A DNA stretch of 64,000 nt from Ruegeria arenilitoris (GTDB lineage: Bacteria; Pseudomonadota; Alphaproteobacteria; Rhodobacterales; Rhodobacteraceae). Location: positions 1 to 64,000 of the forward strand of contig NZ_WPYP01000003.1 of assembly GCF_013030985.1 (NCBI RefSeq), read 5' to 3'. The notes below the pieces were generated by a model. That model worked only from the letters and a program-made list of their open reading frames with translations. It searched no databases and was not told the DNA's origin. Both the position numbers and the translations under genes were made by a program. The first letter of the stretch is position 1; each line of letters opens with the position of its first letter. This document shows, piece after piece, positions 23,909-33,276 of this stretch.

Positions 23909-26900
23909 ATGGGAATCCGCTTTTTCTCGGACAAGAACCGACCGGTTCATATGGGTAAGTTCCCGCTGGAACGGTTGGCGCGGCAGGCATCCATGCCTGA
24001 CGTGTCTGCGGTGAAGCCGATGCGAGCGCTCAGCTTTCATCGCCCGGATCAACCCAAAAGCATCGTCAACGCAATGGGCGAATTTCAGGCGATGATGGAC
24101 ACGATCCGCGACGGGTTCGTGAATCCGGTAACTTCGGAGATCCCATCCGACCCGGCCGAGCGCGCCAACCATCTGAAGGCTTTTGGCTATTTCAACGATG
24201 CTTCGATGATGGGTTGTGGCCCGATACCACCCGAAGCGATGCTGCCCGAGCCCCGCCGCAACCCCGATATCGACCGCCTGGCTCATGCGCTGAAAACGCG
24301 GCAGACCAAGACGCTGGCCTCGGGAATCGACCTGATCATGGCCGACCTGAAGGAAAGCATGGAGGCCGCACCCAAGCCGATGGATACGCACCGCCATGCC
24401 ATCGTCTTTCTGTATGAATACAACCGCGACCCTGATCCCGAGGAACCCGGCGCAGAGTGGATCGTCGACGCGCAGGATCACCGGGCCTGTCTGTTGGCGA
24501 CCGAGAACGCGGTGGTCATTGCCAACTATATCCGCCTGTTAGGTTTCGACGCGCGGGCGCATACGGCACTGTCATCCGAGGTTGATCTGGGCAGGCTGGC
24601 GGTGGCGGCGGGTCTGGTGTCGGTCGAGGGCGGCGATGTCGTGGCCCCTTGGCTGGGCAAGCGGTTCGGTCTGGCCGCCGTGACTACTGAGATGCAGATT
24701 GCCCACGACCAGCCTCTGCAGCCGATGGCGCAGCAACCGTGGTTCCGCACTCAAGGGCCCGCGTGGTGGTTGGGCGCGGGGTTCGCCAAGAACGCGCTGA
24801 ACCGTGACCCTTATGCCAAGCGGCGTTACGTGGACGGGGCGCATCCGTTCGAGAACCTCAAACGAGTTGAGACGCCAACCACCTATATCGATGAGGAAAA
24901 CGTTGCCCGTGTGCCCAAACGCGCCGACATGTTCGCGCGGGCGCAGTTCGGGGACATGGGTAAGCATCTGCAGGATGCAGCGAAGGGCGGGTACTATGTG
25001 CGCAAGGCCGCGCCGAGTTTCGCTCAGCGCCGCGCGTTGGGCGCGTTTGTTTTGTTGCAGGATGGCGAAAGCGCAAAGGCCGCGCCACCGACTGATGCCG
25101 CCCGCAATGCCGCCAATATCAAGGCGGCGACCTATTTCCTTGGCATCGATGCAGTGGGCCTCAGCCGGTGCCCGGACTGGGCGTGGTATTCCCATGACGC
25201 GACCGGCGAGGAGATCACTCCGCCCCACGATCAGGCCGTCAGCATGATCATCGATCAGGGCTATGAAACGATGGAGGGCGCCAGCGGCGATGATTGGATC
25301 AGCGTTGCCCAGTCGATGCGCGCTTACTTGCGTTTTTCCCTGCTGGGGGGCGTGATTGCGCAGCAGATCCGCAACCTGGGCTACAAGGCCAAGGCGCACA
25401 CGGTGATGGATGGCGAGGTGCTGCAGCCGCCTTTGCTGCTGCTGTCCGGGCTGGGCGAAGTCAGCCGGATCGGCGAGGTCATTCTGAACCCCTATCTCGG
25501 GCCACGCCTGAAGTCCGGTGCTGTGACGACGGATATGCCGATGGTTCACGACAAACCGATTGATTTCGGTCTGCAGACCTTCTGTGAAAGCTGCAACAAA
25601 TGCGCGCGCGAATGTCCTTCGGGGGCGATCACCGCCGGGCCGAAGCTTATGTTCAACGGCTATGAAATCTGGAAATCCGACAGCCAGAAATGTGCCACCT
25701 ACCGGGTGACCACGCCGGGCGGGGCCATGTGCGGGCGGTGCATGAAGACGTGCCCGTGGAACCTCGAAGGTATCTTCAAGGAACGCCCCTTCCGTTGGGC
25801 GGCGATGAACATTCCCCAAGCTGCGCCTGCATTGGCACGCCTCGATGATGCCGCCGGCAATGGTGGCCTGAACGACGTCAAGAAATGGTGGTGGGATATC
25901 GAATTGCAGCCGGATGGCGCTTATCGCCCGACTGAACACCCGCTGAACCGGCGCGATCTGCAAACCGATCTGGATCTGAAATACGAGGATCAGACGCTGG
26001 CCGTTTACCCCGCCTATCTGGCGCCGCACCCGTGGCCCTATCCCTTTGCCATGGATCGCGAGGCCGGGATCGCTGCCTATGAGGCGATGGTCACGGCAGA
26101 GGAATACAAGGCCCGTAAGGCCGCGGGCGATCTTTCGGTGGTCCACCGCTATACCATCGCCGGTGACGCGCCGGTGATGCGGGTGGAACTAACCAAGGTC
26201 GAAAAAATGACGGCGGATGTGACCAAGTACGAGTTCTCGGCGCTTAACGGTGCGCCGCTGCCGGAATGGACCGCGGGCGCGCATCTGGATGTGCTGGTCG
26301 CACCGGAATTCCTGCGGCAATATTCCATGTCCGGTGACCCCTCGGACCGGGCGACCTATCAGATCGGCGTACTGCGCGAGGACGAAGGCCGCGGTGGCTC
26401 GGCCCTTTTGCATCGTATCTTCAACGAGGGGCGCAAGGTCTTCATCTCGAAACCGATCAACCATTTCGAGCTGGAGGAAGCGGCGACCAAAACCTTCCTG
26501 ATGGGGGGCGGCATCGGCATCACCCCGATGATCGCTTTTGCCCACCGTCTGCACGCCTTGGGCAAACCGTTCGAGCTGCACTATTCCGCCAGCACCCGTG
26601 CCGGGGCGGGGTATCTGGGTGATCTGGCTGCGATGCCATGGGCGGAACACGTGCATTACCATTTCTCGGACGAAGGGACGCGCGCTGATCTGGACTCGAT
26701 CCTGTCCGATTATCAGGACGGCTGGCATGTCTATACCTGTGGCCCGGACCGCTATATGGACGGCGTCATGCAGGCGGCGGAACGGCAGGGTTTCCCCGAG
26801 GATGCGCGGCATCTTGAGTACTTCTCGGTTCCCGAACAGCCGGATTATGAAAACCACCCGTTCACCCTGAAGCTGGTGCAGTCGGGGCGCGAGCTGACGG

Positions 26901-27121
26901 TTCCAGCCGAAAAAGATGCCGCGCAGGTGTTGAACGAGGCCGGAATTCACGTGGATGTGAAATGCGCCGATGGCATTTGCGGGGTCTGCAAATGCGGCGT
27001 GGTTTCCGGCGACATCGAGCATCGCGATTTCGTTCTGTCCAACAAACAACGCGAGAGCGCTATCATCCTGTGCCAAAGCCGGGCGGCGCAACCCGATGGC
27101 GTGATCGAGCTTGACCTCTGA
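23909..27121 (+). CDS. rdhA: Self-sufficient reductive dehalogenase fused to a flavin/2Fe-2S reductase
   Basis: It is 1070 residues; AGGAGG lies six bases before the ATG at 23909. Residues 1-280 and 370-555 are similar repeats (IANYIRLLGFDARAH and IAQQIRNLGYKAKAH), the first being the inert half as in NpRdhA. Tyr473 and Lys535 (GPRLKSG) stand where the catalytic Tyr and Lys/Arg of RdhA proteins are expected. Two 4Fe-4S sites: C559, C562, C565, C569 and C595, C608, C611, C615. The C-terminal reductase has RQYS (803-806), MGGGIGITP (865-873) and a plant-type 2Fe-2S site C1019, C1024, C1027, C1055. There is no Tat signal, so it is cytoplasmic and catabolic, like BhbA. It needs a cobamide. Confidence 0.92.
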   Translation: MGIRFFSDKNRPVHMGKFPLERLARQASMPDVSAVKPMRALSFHRPDQPKSIVNAMGEFQAMMDTIRDGFVNPVTSEIPSDPAERANHLKAFGYFNDASMMGCGPIPPEAMLPEPRRNPDIDRLAHALKTRQTKTLASGIDLIMADLKESMEAAPKPMDTHRHAIVFLYEYNRDPDPEEPGAEWIVDAQDHRACLLATENAVVIANYIRLLGFDARAHTALSSEVDLGRLAVAAGLVSVEGGDVVAPWLGKRFGLAAVTTEMQIAHDQPLQPMAQQPWFRTQGPAWWLGAGFAKNALNRDPYAKRRYVDGAHPFENLKRVETPTTYIDEENVARVPKRADMFARAQFGDMGKHLQDAAKGGYYVRKAAPSFAQRRALGAFVLLQDGESAKAAPPTDAARNAANIKAATYFLGIDAVGLSRCPDWAWYSHDATGEEITPPHDQAVSMIIDQGYETMEGASGDDWISVAQSMRAYLRFSLLGGVIAQQIRNLGYKAKAHTVMDGEVLQPPLLLLSGLGEVSRIGEVILNPYLGPRLKSGAVTTDMPMVHDKPIDFGLQTFCESCNKCARECPSGAITAGPKLMFNGYEIWKSDSQKCATYRVTTPGGAMCGRCMKTCPWNLEGIFKERPFRWAAMNIPQAAPALARLDDAAGNGGLNDVKKWWWDIELQPDGAYRPTEHPLNRRDLQTDLDLKYEDQTLAVYPAYLAPHPWPYPFAMDREAGIAAYEAMVTAEEYKARKAAGDLSVVHRYTIAGDAPVMRVELTKVEKMTADVTKYEFSALNGAPLPEWTAGAHLDVLVAPEFLRQYSMSGDPSDRATYQIGVLREDEGRGGSALLHRIFNEGRKVFISKPINHFELEEAATKTFLMGGGIGITPMIAFAHRLHALGKPFELHYSASTRAGAGYLGDLAAMPWAEHVHYHFSDEGTRADLDSILSDYQDGWHVYTCGPDRYMDGVMQAAERQGFPEDARHLEYFSVPEQPDYENHPFTLKLVQSGRELTVPAEKDAAQVLNEAGIHVDVKCADGICGVCKCGVVSGDIEHRDFVLSNKQRESAIILCQSRAAQPDGVIELDL

Positions 27122-27248
27122 CTTAAGGTCCGGAAACGACATCCGGTAGTGATAAAATTGGTCGCTCCTGCCATGGACGCCGGGGGGCTGCTGCACTAAC
27201 GTCCCCAGCGAACCCAGTGAATCCTGATCAACAGGTGCGAGGTATTTC

Positions 27249-28115
27249 ATGGATTATCACAGCCCCGCCAGCTTTGCCGAGGCGTCGGCTCTGGCCGCAA
27301 ATGCGACGGGCATTACACGGTTTCTGGCAGGCGGCACTGATGTGCTGGTGCAGCTGCGCTCGGAACTGGTGACGCCCGATACGCTGATCGACATCAAGAA
27401 AATTGGCGGCGTGCGCGACATTGACAGCAACGCCGATGGCAGCTGGACGCTGGGCGTCGCCGCCACCGGGGCCGAGATGAGCGAGCACCCCGAGCTTGGC
27501 CGCGACTGGCCGGGAGTGGTTGAGGCGATGGACCTGATCGGCTCGACTCAGGTGCAAGGGCGCGCGACGCTGACGGGGAACCTTTGCAATGGCTCTCCGG
27601 CGGCGGATTCGGTGCCTGCGATGGTTGCGGCGGGCGTGACCGTCACCGTGACCGGCCCCGATGGCGACCGAGAAGTGGCGGTTGAGAATATCCCAACCGG
27701 TCCCGGCAGAACGTCTCTGGCCAAGGGGGAGCTGATCTCGGCGATCCACATCCCTGCGCGGGGTGAGAATGGCGGCGACGCTTATCTGCGCTTTATCCCC
27801 CGCACCGAGATGGACATTGCCGTGGTCGGCGTTGGTGTAAACCTGCGTTTGGATGGCGAAATTATCACCGAGGCACGCGTGTCGTTGGGTGCTGTCGCGC
27901 CGACCGTGCTGCTGGTTGAAGATTGCGCCAAGGCCATCATCGGCACCGCGCTGGACGACGCGGCGTTGGACGCATTGGCCGCGGCCGCTTCAGCCGCCTG
28001 CAACCCGATTGACGACAAACGCGGCACCATCGCGTTCCGCACCGAGGTCTCCGGCGTTCTGGCAAAGCGCGCCGCGAAGATCGCCTATGCCCGTGCGAAG
28101 GGAGAGCAAGCATGA
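27249..28115 (+). CDS. Molybdenum hydroxylase, FAD-binding (medium) subunit
   Basis: It is 288 residues. FAD sites of the xanthine dehydrogenase/CoxM family are FLAGGTDVLVQLR near residue 26 and STQVQGRATLTGNLCNGSPAADSVPAM near residue 100. It passes electrons from the molybdenum and iron-sulfur subunits to an acceptor. It starts 127 bases after rdhA and overlaps the small subunit gene by ATGA (28112-28115). Confidence 0.92.
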   Translation: MDYHSPASFAEASALAANATGITRFLAGGTDVLVQLRSELVTPDTLIDIKKIGGVRDIDSNADGSWTLGVAATGAEMSEHPELGRDWPGVVEAMDLIGSTQVQGRATLTGNLCNGSPAADSVPAMVAAGVTVTVTGPDGDREVAVENIPTGPGRTSLAKGELISAIHIPARGENGGDAYLRFIPRTEMDIAVVGVGVNLRLDGEIITEARVSLGAVAPTVLLVEDCAKAIIGTALDDAALDALAAAASAACNPIDDKRGTIAFRTEVSGVLAKRAAKIAYARAKGEQA

Positions 28116-28591
28116 GCAAGTTCCACGTATCCACAACAGTGAACGGGGACGCGGTCGAATACCTCTGCGACCCGCGCGAAACCCTGTTGGACTGTCTGCG
28201 CGACAAGCTGAACCTGACCGGCGCGAAAGAGGGCTGCGGCACTGGCGATTGTGGCGCGTGCTCGGTCACGGTTGATGGCCGTCTGGTCTGTTCCTGCCTG
28301 ATGCTGGGCGTTGAGGCAGACGGTAAGTCAATCGAAACCGTCGAGGGTATTGCGGATGGTGACGTCCTACACCCGCTGCAGAAGAAGTTCATCGAACATG
28401 CTGCCCTGCAATGCGGGATCTGCACCCCGGGCATTCTGGTGGCGGCCAAGTCCCTGCTGGAGAAAAACCCCAACCCGACCGAAGAGGAAACCCGGTACTG
28501 GCTGGCAGGAAACCTCTGCCGCTGCACCGGTTATGACAAGATCATTCGCGCTGTGATGGAAACGGCCGAAGAATTGCGGGAGGCTTCGTAA
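28112..28591 (+). CDS. Molybdenum hydroxylase, 2Fe-2S (small) subunit
   Basis: It is 159 residues. The plant-type cluster is in KEGCGTGDCGACSV and the second cluster in CGICTPGIL with CRCTGYDKI, the standard two-cluster small subunit (CoxS type). It overlaps the medium subunit by 4 bases, and its stop codon overlaps the start of the large subunit by one base. Confidence 0.95.
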   Translation: MSKFHVSTTVNGDAVEYLCDPRETLLDCLRDKLNLTGAKEGCGTGDCGACSVTVDGRLVCSCLMLGVEADGKSIETVEGIADGDVLHPLQKKFIEHAALQCGICTPGILVAAKSLLEKNPNPTEEETRYWLAGNLCRCTGYDKIIRAVMETAEELREAS

Positions 28592-30846
28592 TGGCACTCG
28601 ACGATCGCAAATCTGAATTTACCTTTGTTGGCACGCGCCCGGATCGCCCCGACGGGTTGGACAAAGTCACGGGCCGCGCCAAGTTCGGGGCCGACGCCTA
28701 TGCACCGGGGATGCTGCACGGAGCCATCCTGCGCTCGCCCCACGCCCATGCGCGGATTGTGAAGATCGACACCTCGAAGGCTGAGGCGCATAAGGACGTC
28801 AAAGCTGTTGTGACACGTGCGGATTTTGCCGAAGTGCCGTTCAAACCCGGTCTGGCAGGTGAGTTCTGGAACGTGCTGGAAAACGTCATGGCGGGGGAAA
28901 AGGCCTTGTATGACGGGCACGCGGTGGCAGCCGTTGCGGCCACGTCGGCCTTGGCGGCGCGCGATGCGCTCAAGCTGATCGAGGTTGAATACGAGGTTCT
29001 GCCCCACGTCACCGACGTGGACAAGGCGATGGCACCCGACGCACCCGTGATCCGCGAAGGTGCTGCGGACTATTCCGTGCCCGAAGGGATGCACCCGAAC
29101 GTCGTCCGCTATCACGAAAGCGGTCACGGTGACGTCGAGGCCGGTTTTGCCGAGGCTGATCTGGTGATGGAAGACAGCTTTGTCACCGAGGCGACCCACC
29201 AGGGCTATATTGAACCGCACGCCTGTCTGGGGATGCTGGGCAATGACGGCAAGGGTGAGCTGTGGTGCACCACCCAAGGCCATTGGATCGCGCAAAAGAC
29301 CTGTGCGGCCTTGTTGGGGATCGAAACCTCGCAACTGCGGGTGACGGCGTCCGAGATTGGTGGCGGCTTCGGCGGTAAGACAACTGTTTTCATCGAGCCC
29401 GTCGCGTTGGCGCTCAGCCGCAAGGCCAACCGTCCTGTCAAGCTGGTCATGACCCGGTCCGAAGTGTTCCGGGCGACCGGCCCGACCGCCTCGGCCTCGA
29501 TGGGCATCAAGATCGGCATGAAGAAGGACGGCACGATCACCGCGGCGCGCGGCGAATTCCGCCTGCAAGGCGGTGCGTTTCCGGGGGCTCCGGGCGATAT
29601 GACTGCTATGTGTGCTTTCGCGGCGTACAACCTGACCAATGTCAAACAGATCGGCTATGACGTCATGGCCAACCGCCCGAAACAGGCCGCCTACCGCGCG
29701 CCCGGCGCGCCGATGGGGGCCTTTGCCGTTGAGTCGGTCATCGACGAAATGTGTAAGAAGCTGGGTCTGGACCCCATCGATGTCCGCCTTAAGAACGCCG
29801 CACACGAAGGCACCAAGGCCAGCTATGGTCCGCGGTACGAACGTATCGGTCTTGTCGAAACGCTTGAGGCTGCCAAGGCGCATCCGCATTACACGGCCCC
29901 GTTGAAACCGGGGCAAGGACGTGGGGTTTCCTGTGGCTTCTGGTTCAACCACGGCGGCGAGACCAGCGTTTCGCTGGCCCTGTCCGAGGACGGCTCGGCC
30001 CAGTTGATGGTTGGCACGCCGGATATCGGCGGTTCCCGCGCGTCGATGGCGCTGATGGCGGCCGAAGTTCTGGGTATTCCCTATGAGAACATCCGCGTCA
30101 CCATCGCAGACACCGCAACGCTGGGCTACAATGACGTCAGCCACGGCTCGCGCGTGACCTATGCCAGCGGTCTGGCGACCATCAAGGCGGCAAAACACGC
30201 GGTCGAGAAACTGTGCGAACGCGCGGCGGCCAGCTGGGGCATTCCAACTGACGCAGTGAAATGGGAAAACGGCTGTGCCGTGCCTTCGGGCCCAAATGCA
30301 GGGGACTTCGACCCGCGCCCGCTGGCGGATATTACCGCTCATATGGGTTCGACCGGTGGTCCGATCTCGGGCCATTTCGAAGCCACCCCCGAAGGGGCGG
30401 GCGTGTCCTTTGGCACCCATATCGTCGATGCCGAGGTTGACCCGGAAACCGGCAAGACCAGCGTCACCCGTTACACGGTCATTCAGGACGCAGGTAAGGC
30501 CATCCACCCGACCTATGTCGAGGGCCAGTATCAGGGCGGCGCCGCGCAAGGTATCGGCTGGGCGCTGAACGAGGAATACATCTACGGCGAGGATGGTCGT
30601 CTGCAGAACTCGATCTTCCTCGACTACCGCATCCCGGTTGCCAGTGACCTGCCGATGATCGACACGGTGATCGTCGAAGTGCCCAATCCGGGCCATCCGT
30701 TCGGTGTGCGCGGCGTGGGGGAAACCGGCATCGTGCCGCCGCTCGCGGCCATCGCCAATGCAGTGTCCCACGCAGCGGGCGTTCGCATGAAGCAACTGCC
30801 GATGTCGCCGCCGCGCATTTTGGCGGCGCTCAAGGACAATGGTTGA
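28591..30846 (+). CDS. Molybdenum hydroxylase, molybdopterin-binding (large) subunit
   Basis: It is 751 residues. Motifs are GGGFGGKTTVFIEP for cofactor binding, AAYRAPGAPMGAFA in the active-site loop, and FGVRGVGETGIVPP with the catalytic Glu near the C-terminus. The loop is not AYxCSFR, so it is not a form I CO dehydrogenase; the general xanthine dehydrogenase/aryl hydroxylase type fits. Substrates for such enzymes are N-heterocycles, aldehydes or aromatic CoA esters; here unknown. It overlaps the MoaD-like gene by 8 bases. Confidence 0.92.
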   Translation: MALDDRKSEFTFVGTRPDRPDGLDKVTGRAKFGADAYAPGMLHGAILRSPHAHARIVKIDTSKAEAHKDVKAVVTRADFAEVPFKPGLAGEFWNVLENVMAGEKALYDGHAVAAVAATSALAARDALKLIEVEYEVLPHVTDVDKAMAPDAPVIREGAADYSVPEGMHPNVVRYHESGHGDVEAGFAEADLVMEDSFVTEATHQGYIEPHACLGMLGNDGKGELWCTTQGHWIAQKTCAALLGIETSQLRVTASEIGGGFGGKTTVFIEPVALALSRKANRPVKLVMTRSEVFRATGPTASASMGIKIGMKKDGTITAARGEFRLQGGAFPGAPGDMTAMCAFAAYNLTNVKQIGYDVMANRPKQAAYRAPGAPMGAFAVESVIDEMCKKLGLDPIDVRLKNAAHEGTKASYGPRYERIGLVETLEAAKAHPHYTAPLKPGQGRGVSCGFWFNHGGETSVSLALSEDGSAQLMVGTPDIGGSRASMALMAAEVLGIPYENIRVTIADTATLGYNDVSHGSRVTYASGLATIKAAKHAVEKLCERAAASWGIPTDAVKWENGCAVPSGPNAGDFDPRPLADITAHMGSTGGPISGHFEATPEGAGVSFGTHIVDAEVDPETGKTSVTRYTVIQDAGKAIHPTYVEGQYQGGAAQGIGWALNEEYIYGEDGRLQNSIFLDYRIPVASDLPMIDTVIVEVPNPGHPFGVRGVGETGIVPPLAAIANAVSHAAGVRMKQLPMSPPRILAALKDNG

Positions 30847-31084
30847 GGTCCACCTCTGGTCCGGCCTCCGGTCTTTGACCGGGGGTCGCGAGGTGGTGGC
30901 GGTAGAGGCCAAAACCACCGGCGAGCTGTTGCGGGAACTGGTAAGGCTGCACCCGCAGCTTCAGGGGCCAGTAGATGCGGGTGTATCCATCGCCATCGAT
31001 GGGCGCGTCATTGCCAGCGGGTTAACCGAACCGATTCCCGAAGGCAGCGAGGTTTACCTGATGCAGCGTCTGAGGGGCGGTTAA
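30839..31084 (+). CDS. MoaD/ThiS-family small sulfur carrier
   Basis: It is 81 residues with a beta-grasp pattern and the C-terminal Gly-Gly (MQRLRGG) needed for thiocarboxylate formation. It starts inside the large subunit gene. MoaD-type proteins donate sulfur to molybdopterin. A dedicated copy at the end of a molybdenum hydroxylase operon suggests a role in making or sulfurating this enzyme's cofactor; this is inference. Confidence 0.8.
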   Translation: MVEVHLWSGLRSLTGGREVVAVEAKTTGELLRELVRLHPQLQGPVDAGVSIAIDGRVIASGLTEPIPEGSEVYLMQRLRGG

Positions 31085-31785
31085 GCCGCTGGCGACCACG
31101 GTTCGCGGCCGACCATGCGGTCGGCTTCGGCGGTGATGTCGTTCATGTGCTGCTCAAGGCTTTGGCGCAGGGCTTCGATCTGCTCTTCCGAGGCCTTGCG
31201 TGGCACGGTTTCGGTCCATTCGCGGCACAAAAACACGCCTTCGTTGCGCCAGGGGCGTGGCATCAGCAGGCGATCCCATGTGCCCGCCTCGCGACCGTGC
31301 TTGGCGGAAAACGTGATTCCGAACACCCGCTTGCCCGAGGTGCGCGCCCAGACCAGAGGAACGGTGGACAACACCCGTTCCGGCCCGCGAGGACCGTCAG
31401 CGGCAATGCCGATGGAAATCCCCTGTTTCATCTTGCCCAGAACCTCGCGGGACAGCGCGACATGGCGTTTCTGGCTGGCCATCGCAATTGTGTCCATTCC
31501 GAACAGTTTCTGCACCCGACCCACCATGCTGCCCGCCCGGGCAGAGGAGGTGATCGAGCAAATCTGCGCCTTGTCCAGCGGGAAGAAATACGGCGACTGC
31601 GCCAGCCGTTGATGCCACAGGACAACGATGACCGGTTCGCCCTGTTCGGCCAGCTGGTCCAGCTCTTCATACCCGATGCGCTGCCATGACGTGTTGCGAT
31701 TGACCATCCGGATATAGCTCGCAATCCGTCGAGCGGCCCAATTCAGGACGGCTTCGCTGTCGGCGATCTTTTTGCGGATATTCAC
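31081..31785 (-). CDS. DUF374 lysophospholipid acyltransferase-like protein
   Basis: It is 234 residues. The pattern VIVVLWHQRLAQSPYFF, SSARAGSMVGRV and GIAADGPRGPERVL fits the DUF374 branch of the PlsC superfamily; in some Gram-negatives it acts in LPS or lipid biosynthesis. It converges with the MoaD-like gene with a 4-base overlap. Confidence 0.82.
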   Translation of the reverse strand: MNIRKKIADSEAVLNWAARRIASYIRMVNRNTSWQRIGYEELDQLAEQGEPVIVVLWHQRLAQSPYFFPLDKAQICSITSSARAGSMVGRVQKLFGMDTIAMASQKRHVALSREVLGKMKQGISIGIAADGPRGPERVLSTVPLVWARTSGKRVFGITFSAKHGREAGTWDRLLMPRPWRNEGVFLCREWTETVPRKASEEQIEALRQSLEQHMNDITAEADRMVGREPWSPAA

Positions 31786-31928
31786 GGCTGGGGTCCCTCG
31801 TACTGACCAAACCGTGTCTTATAGAACTCAACGCCGCGCGCAACTTGTTTGTCGGATGCATTAGTCGCGCGGAATCTGAAAAAGCCTCTTGAGTCCGCCG
31901 CGCGGCTGGCATATCTGAGGCGCACGTT

Positions 31929-32004
31929 AGGGGTATAGCTCAGTTGGTAGAGCGACGGTCTCCAAAACCGTAGGTCGCGGGTTCGAACCCTGCTGCCCCT
32001 GCCA
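31929..32004 (+). tRNA. tRNA-Trp (CCA anticodon)
   Basis: It is 76 bases with CCA encoded. The acceptor AGGGGTA pairs with TGCCCCT (one G-T pair). The anticodon stem ACGGT/ACCGT holds loop CTCCAAA with anticodon CCA at 31962-31964. T loop TTCGAAC. In many alphaproteobacteria secE and nusG follow this tRNA; here a hydrolase gene on the other strand does. Confidence 0.95.
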
Positions 32005-32140
32005 TTCCTCCCATTCCTGTGAATTTAACGGTGTCTGCAGGGGCAAGCGTTATCTGTGCTGTGTGAACCGGCCCTGCTTCGGCGTGGTGAAGCGCCCAAA
32101 CTCAGCCAGCATTCACGCAAAGGGTGGCCCGGCTAGTTCG

Positions 32141-33067
32141 TCAGGCCAGCAGTACCTGATCCCCGACGGTTGAGTAATGCCGGGTCGGCATCGTTTTCGC
32201 GTCCTGACCGTCGATTGTCTGGGCAAGGTCCTTGTAGAAAACCTTGCTGTCGAACCACCACCGATGGGATGTGGTCCTGTTGCGTTTTCCTTTGGGGACA
32301 TCGCGCTTGTATTGATGATCGCAAAAGATGTCCCAATGACCCTTCGACGTCAGCTTGGGCATTCCCGCGCGGCCAACACGCGGCCGTCCGGCGTTCACGA
32401 TCCCGCTGGAAATCGCCAGAACCTTGTCCATACCGCTGTAGTAATTGGTGAAACGCTTGCTGCGTTTTTTCAGAACAAGATCCCCCCATGCCCCTTTTTC
32501 CAGCCAGGCTGCCTCGGCATCGCCCGAAGCGAACATGACCTGATCTGCAGACCAGACCTTTTTGCCCGGTCCGGCGGAATCACCGAAATCGGAAAAAGCC
32601 CGCAGCACGACCAACGCGCCCATCGAGTGCGCAATCACGTGGAGCTTGGGCCTGGGAGACATCCCCAACAGCGGCAGAATACCTTCACCTACGAAATAGC
32701 GTGCGACCGCTTTGGCATCGGCCCGGTCCCGGTCATAGGTGTGGAGCGATCCATCGCTGGGCCAGTCAAACGCAATGACCGCGCCTTTGTACCCGTTGGA
32801 CCGGACGCCGGTTTCTATTTTCTCCAAACGATCCAACATGTCCTTTTGGCTGGTGTTGAAGCCATGAACATAGATCAGAACCGCCGTGTCTCCGCCCTGT
32901 TGGCGCACAAGGTCCAGCCATTTTGCCTTTTTGACGATGCTGCCCTTGCGAATGCTGCCATCGGCAGTTTTCTTGGTGATGTTGACGTATCTTGTTTTTG
33001 CCGCGGGTTTCAGGGTGAACTTTTTCTTTTTCGAATTGTAAGTGCGGCGGGAAAAAAACAGTGCCAT
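32141..33067 (-). CDS. DUF900-type alpha/beta hydrolase
   Basis: It is 308 residues; the ATG at 33067 has GGAG eight bases ahead. The hydrolase fold shows VLIYVHGFNTSQ, FDWPSDGSLHTYDRDRADA and nucleophile elbow AHSMGA with Ser, and a late His in SKGHWDIF or HYSTVG. The first 30 residues are strongly basic (SRRTYNSKKKKF) with no signal peptide. Substrate unknown. Confidence 0.8.
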   Translation of the reverse strand: MALFFSRRTYNSKKKKFTLKPAAKTRYVNITKKTADGSIRKGSIVKKAKWLDLVRQQGGDTAVLIYVHGFNTSQKDMLDRLEKIETGVRSNGYKGAVIAFDWPSDGSLHTYDRDRADAKAVARYFVGEGILPLLGMSPRPKLHVIAHSMGALVVLRAFSDFGDSAGPGKKVWSADQVMFASGDAEAAWLEKGAWGDLVLKKRSKRFTNYYSGMDKVLAISSGIVNAGRPRVGRAGMPKLTSKGHWDIFCDHQYKRDVPKGKRNRTTSHRWWFDSKVFYKDLAQTIDGQDAKTMPTRHYSTVGDQVLLA

Positions 33068-33276
33068 GTCATGAACTCCATTTTTGTATAATCCCTGAAT
33101 TCTGACACGAACCGCCGTCTCTGCAAAACTCCCGGCCTTGAAAGCTGCCGTTAGGAAAGCTGCCAAGCCCTGCGGCAGGTCGCTGTTCCGGTGGGCGCGA
33201 TCCGGCCAATCCCGGTTTCCTCTGCCACCGGAATGGCATAAGGTCCCGTCCATTACGAACAGGCGGATGAGGATAC

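Noticed and set aside
24572-26146. 524-codon open frame on the minus strand
   Set aside because: It is a shadow of the dehalogenase gene; composition is Arg/Gly/His-rich.
28591-30846. Carbon monoxide dehydrogenase (coxL)
   Set aside because: The active-site loop is AYRAPGAP, not the AYxCSFR of form I; gene order M-S-L alone does not prove CO oxidation.
28531-30918. 795-codon open frame on the minus strand
   Set aside because: It lies opposite the molybdenum hydroxylase large subunit, whose motifs are intact; the antisense product has no recognisable domain.
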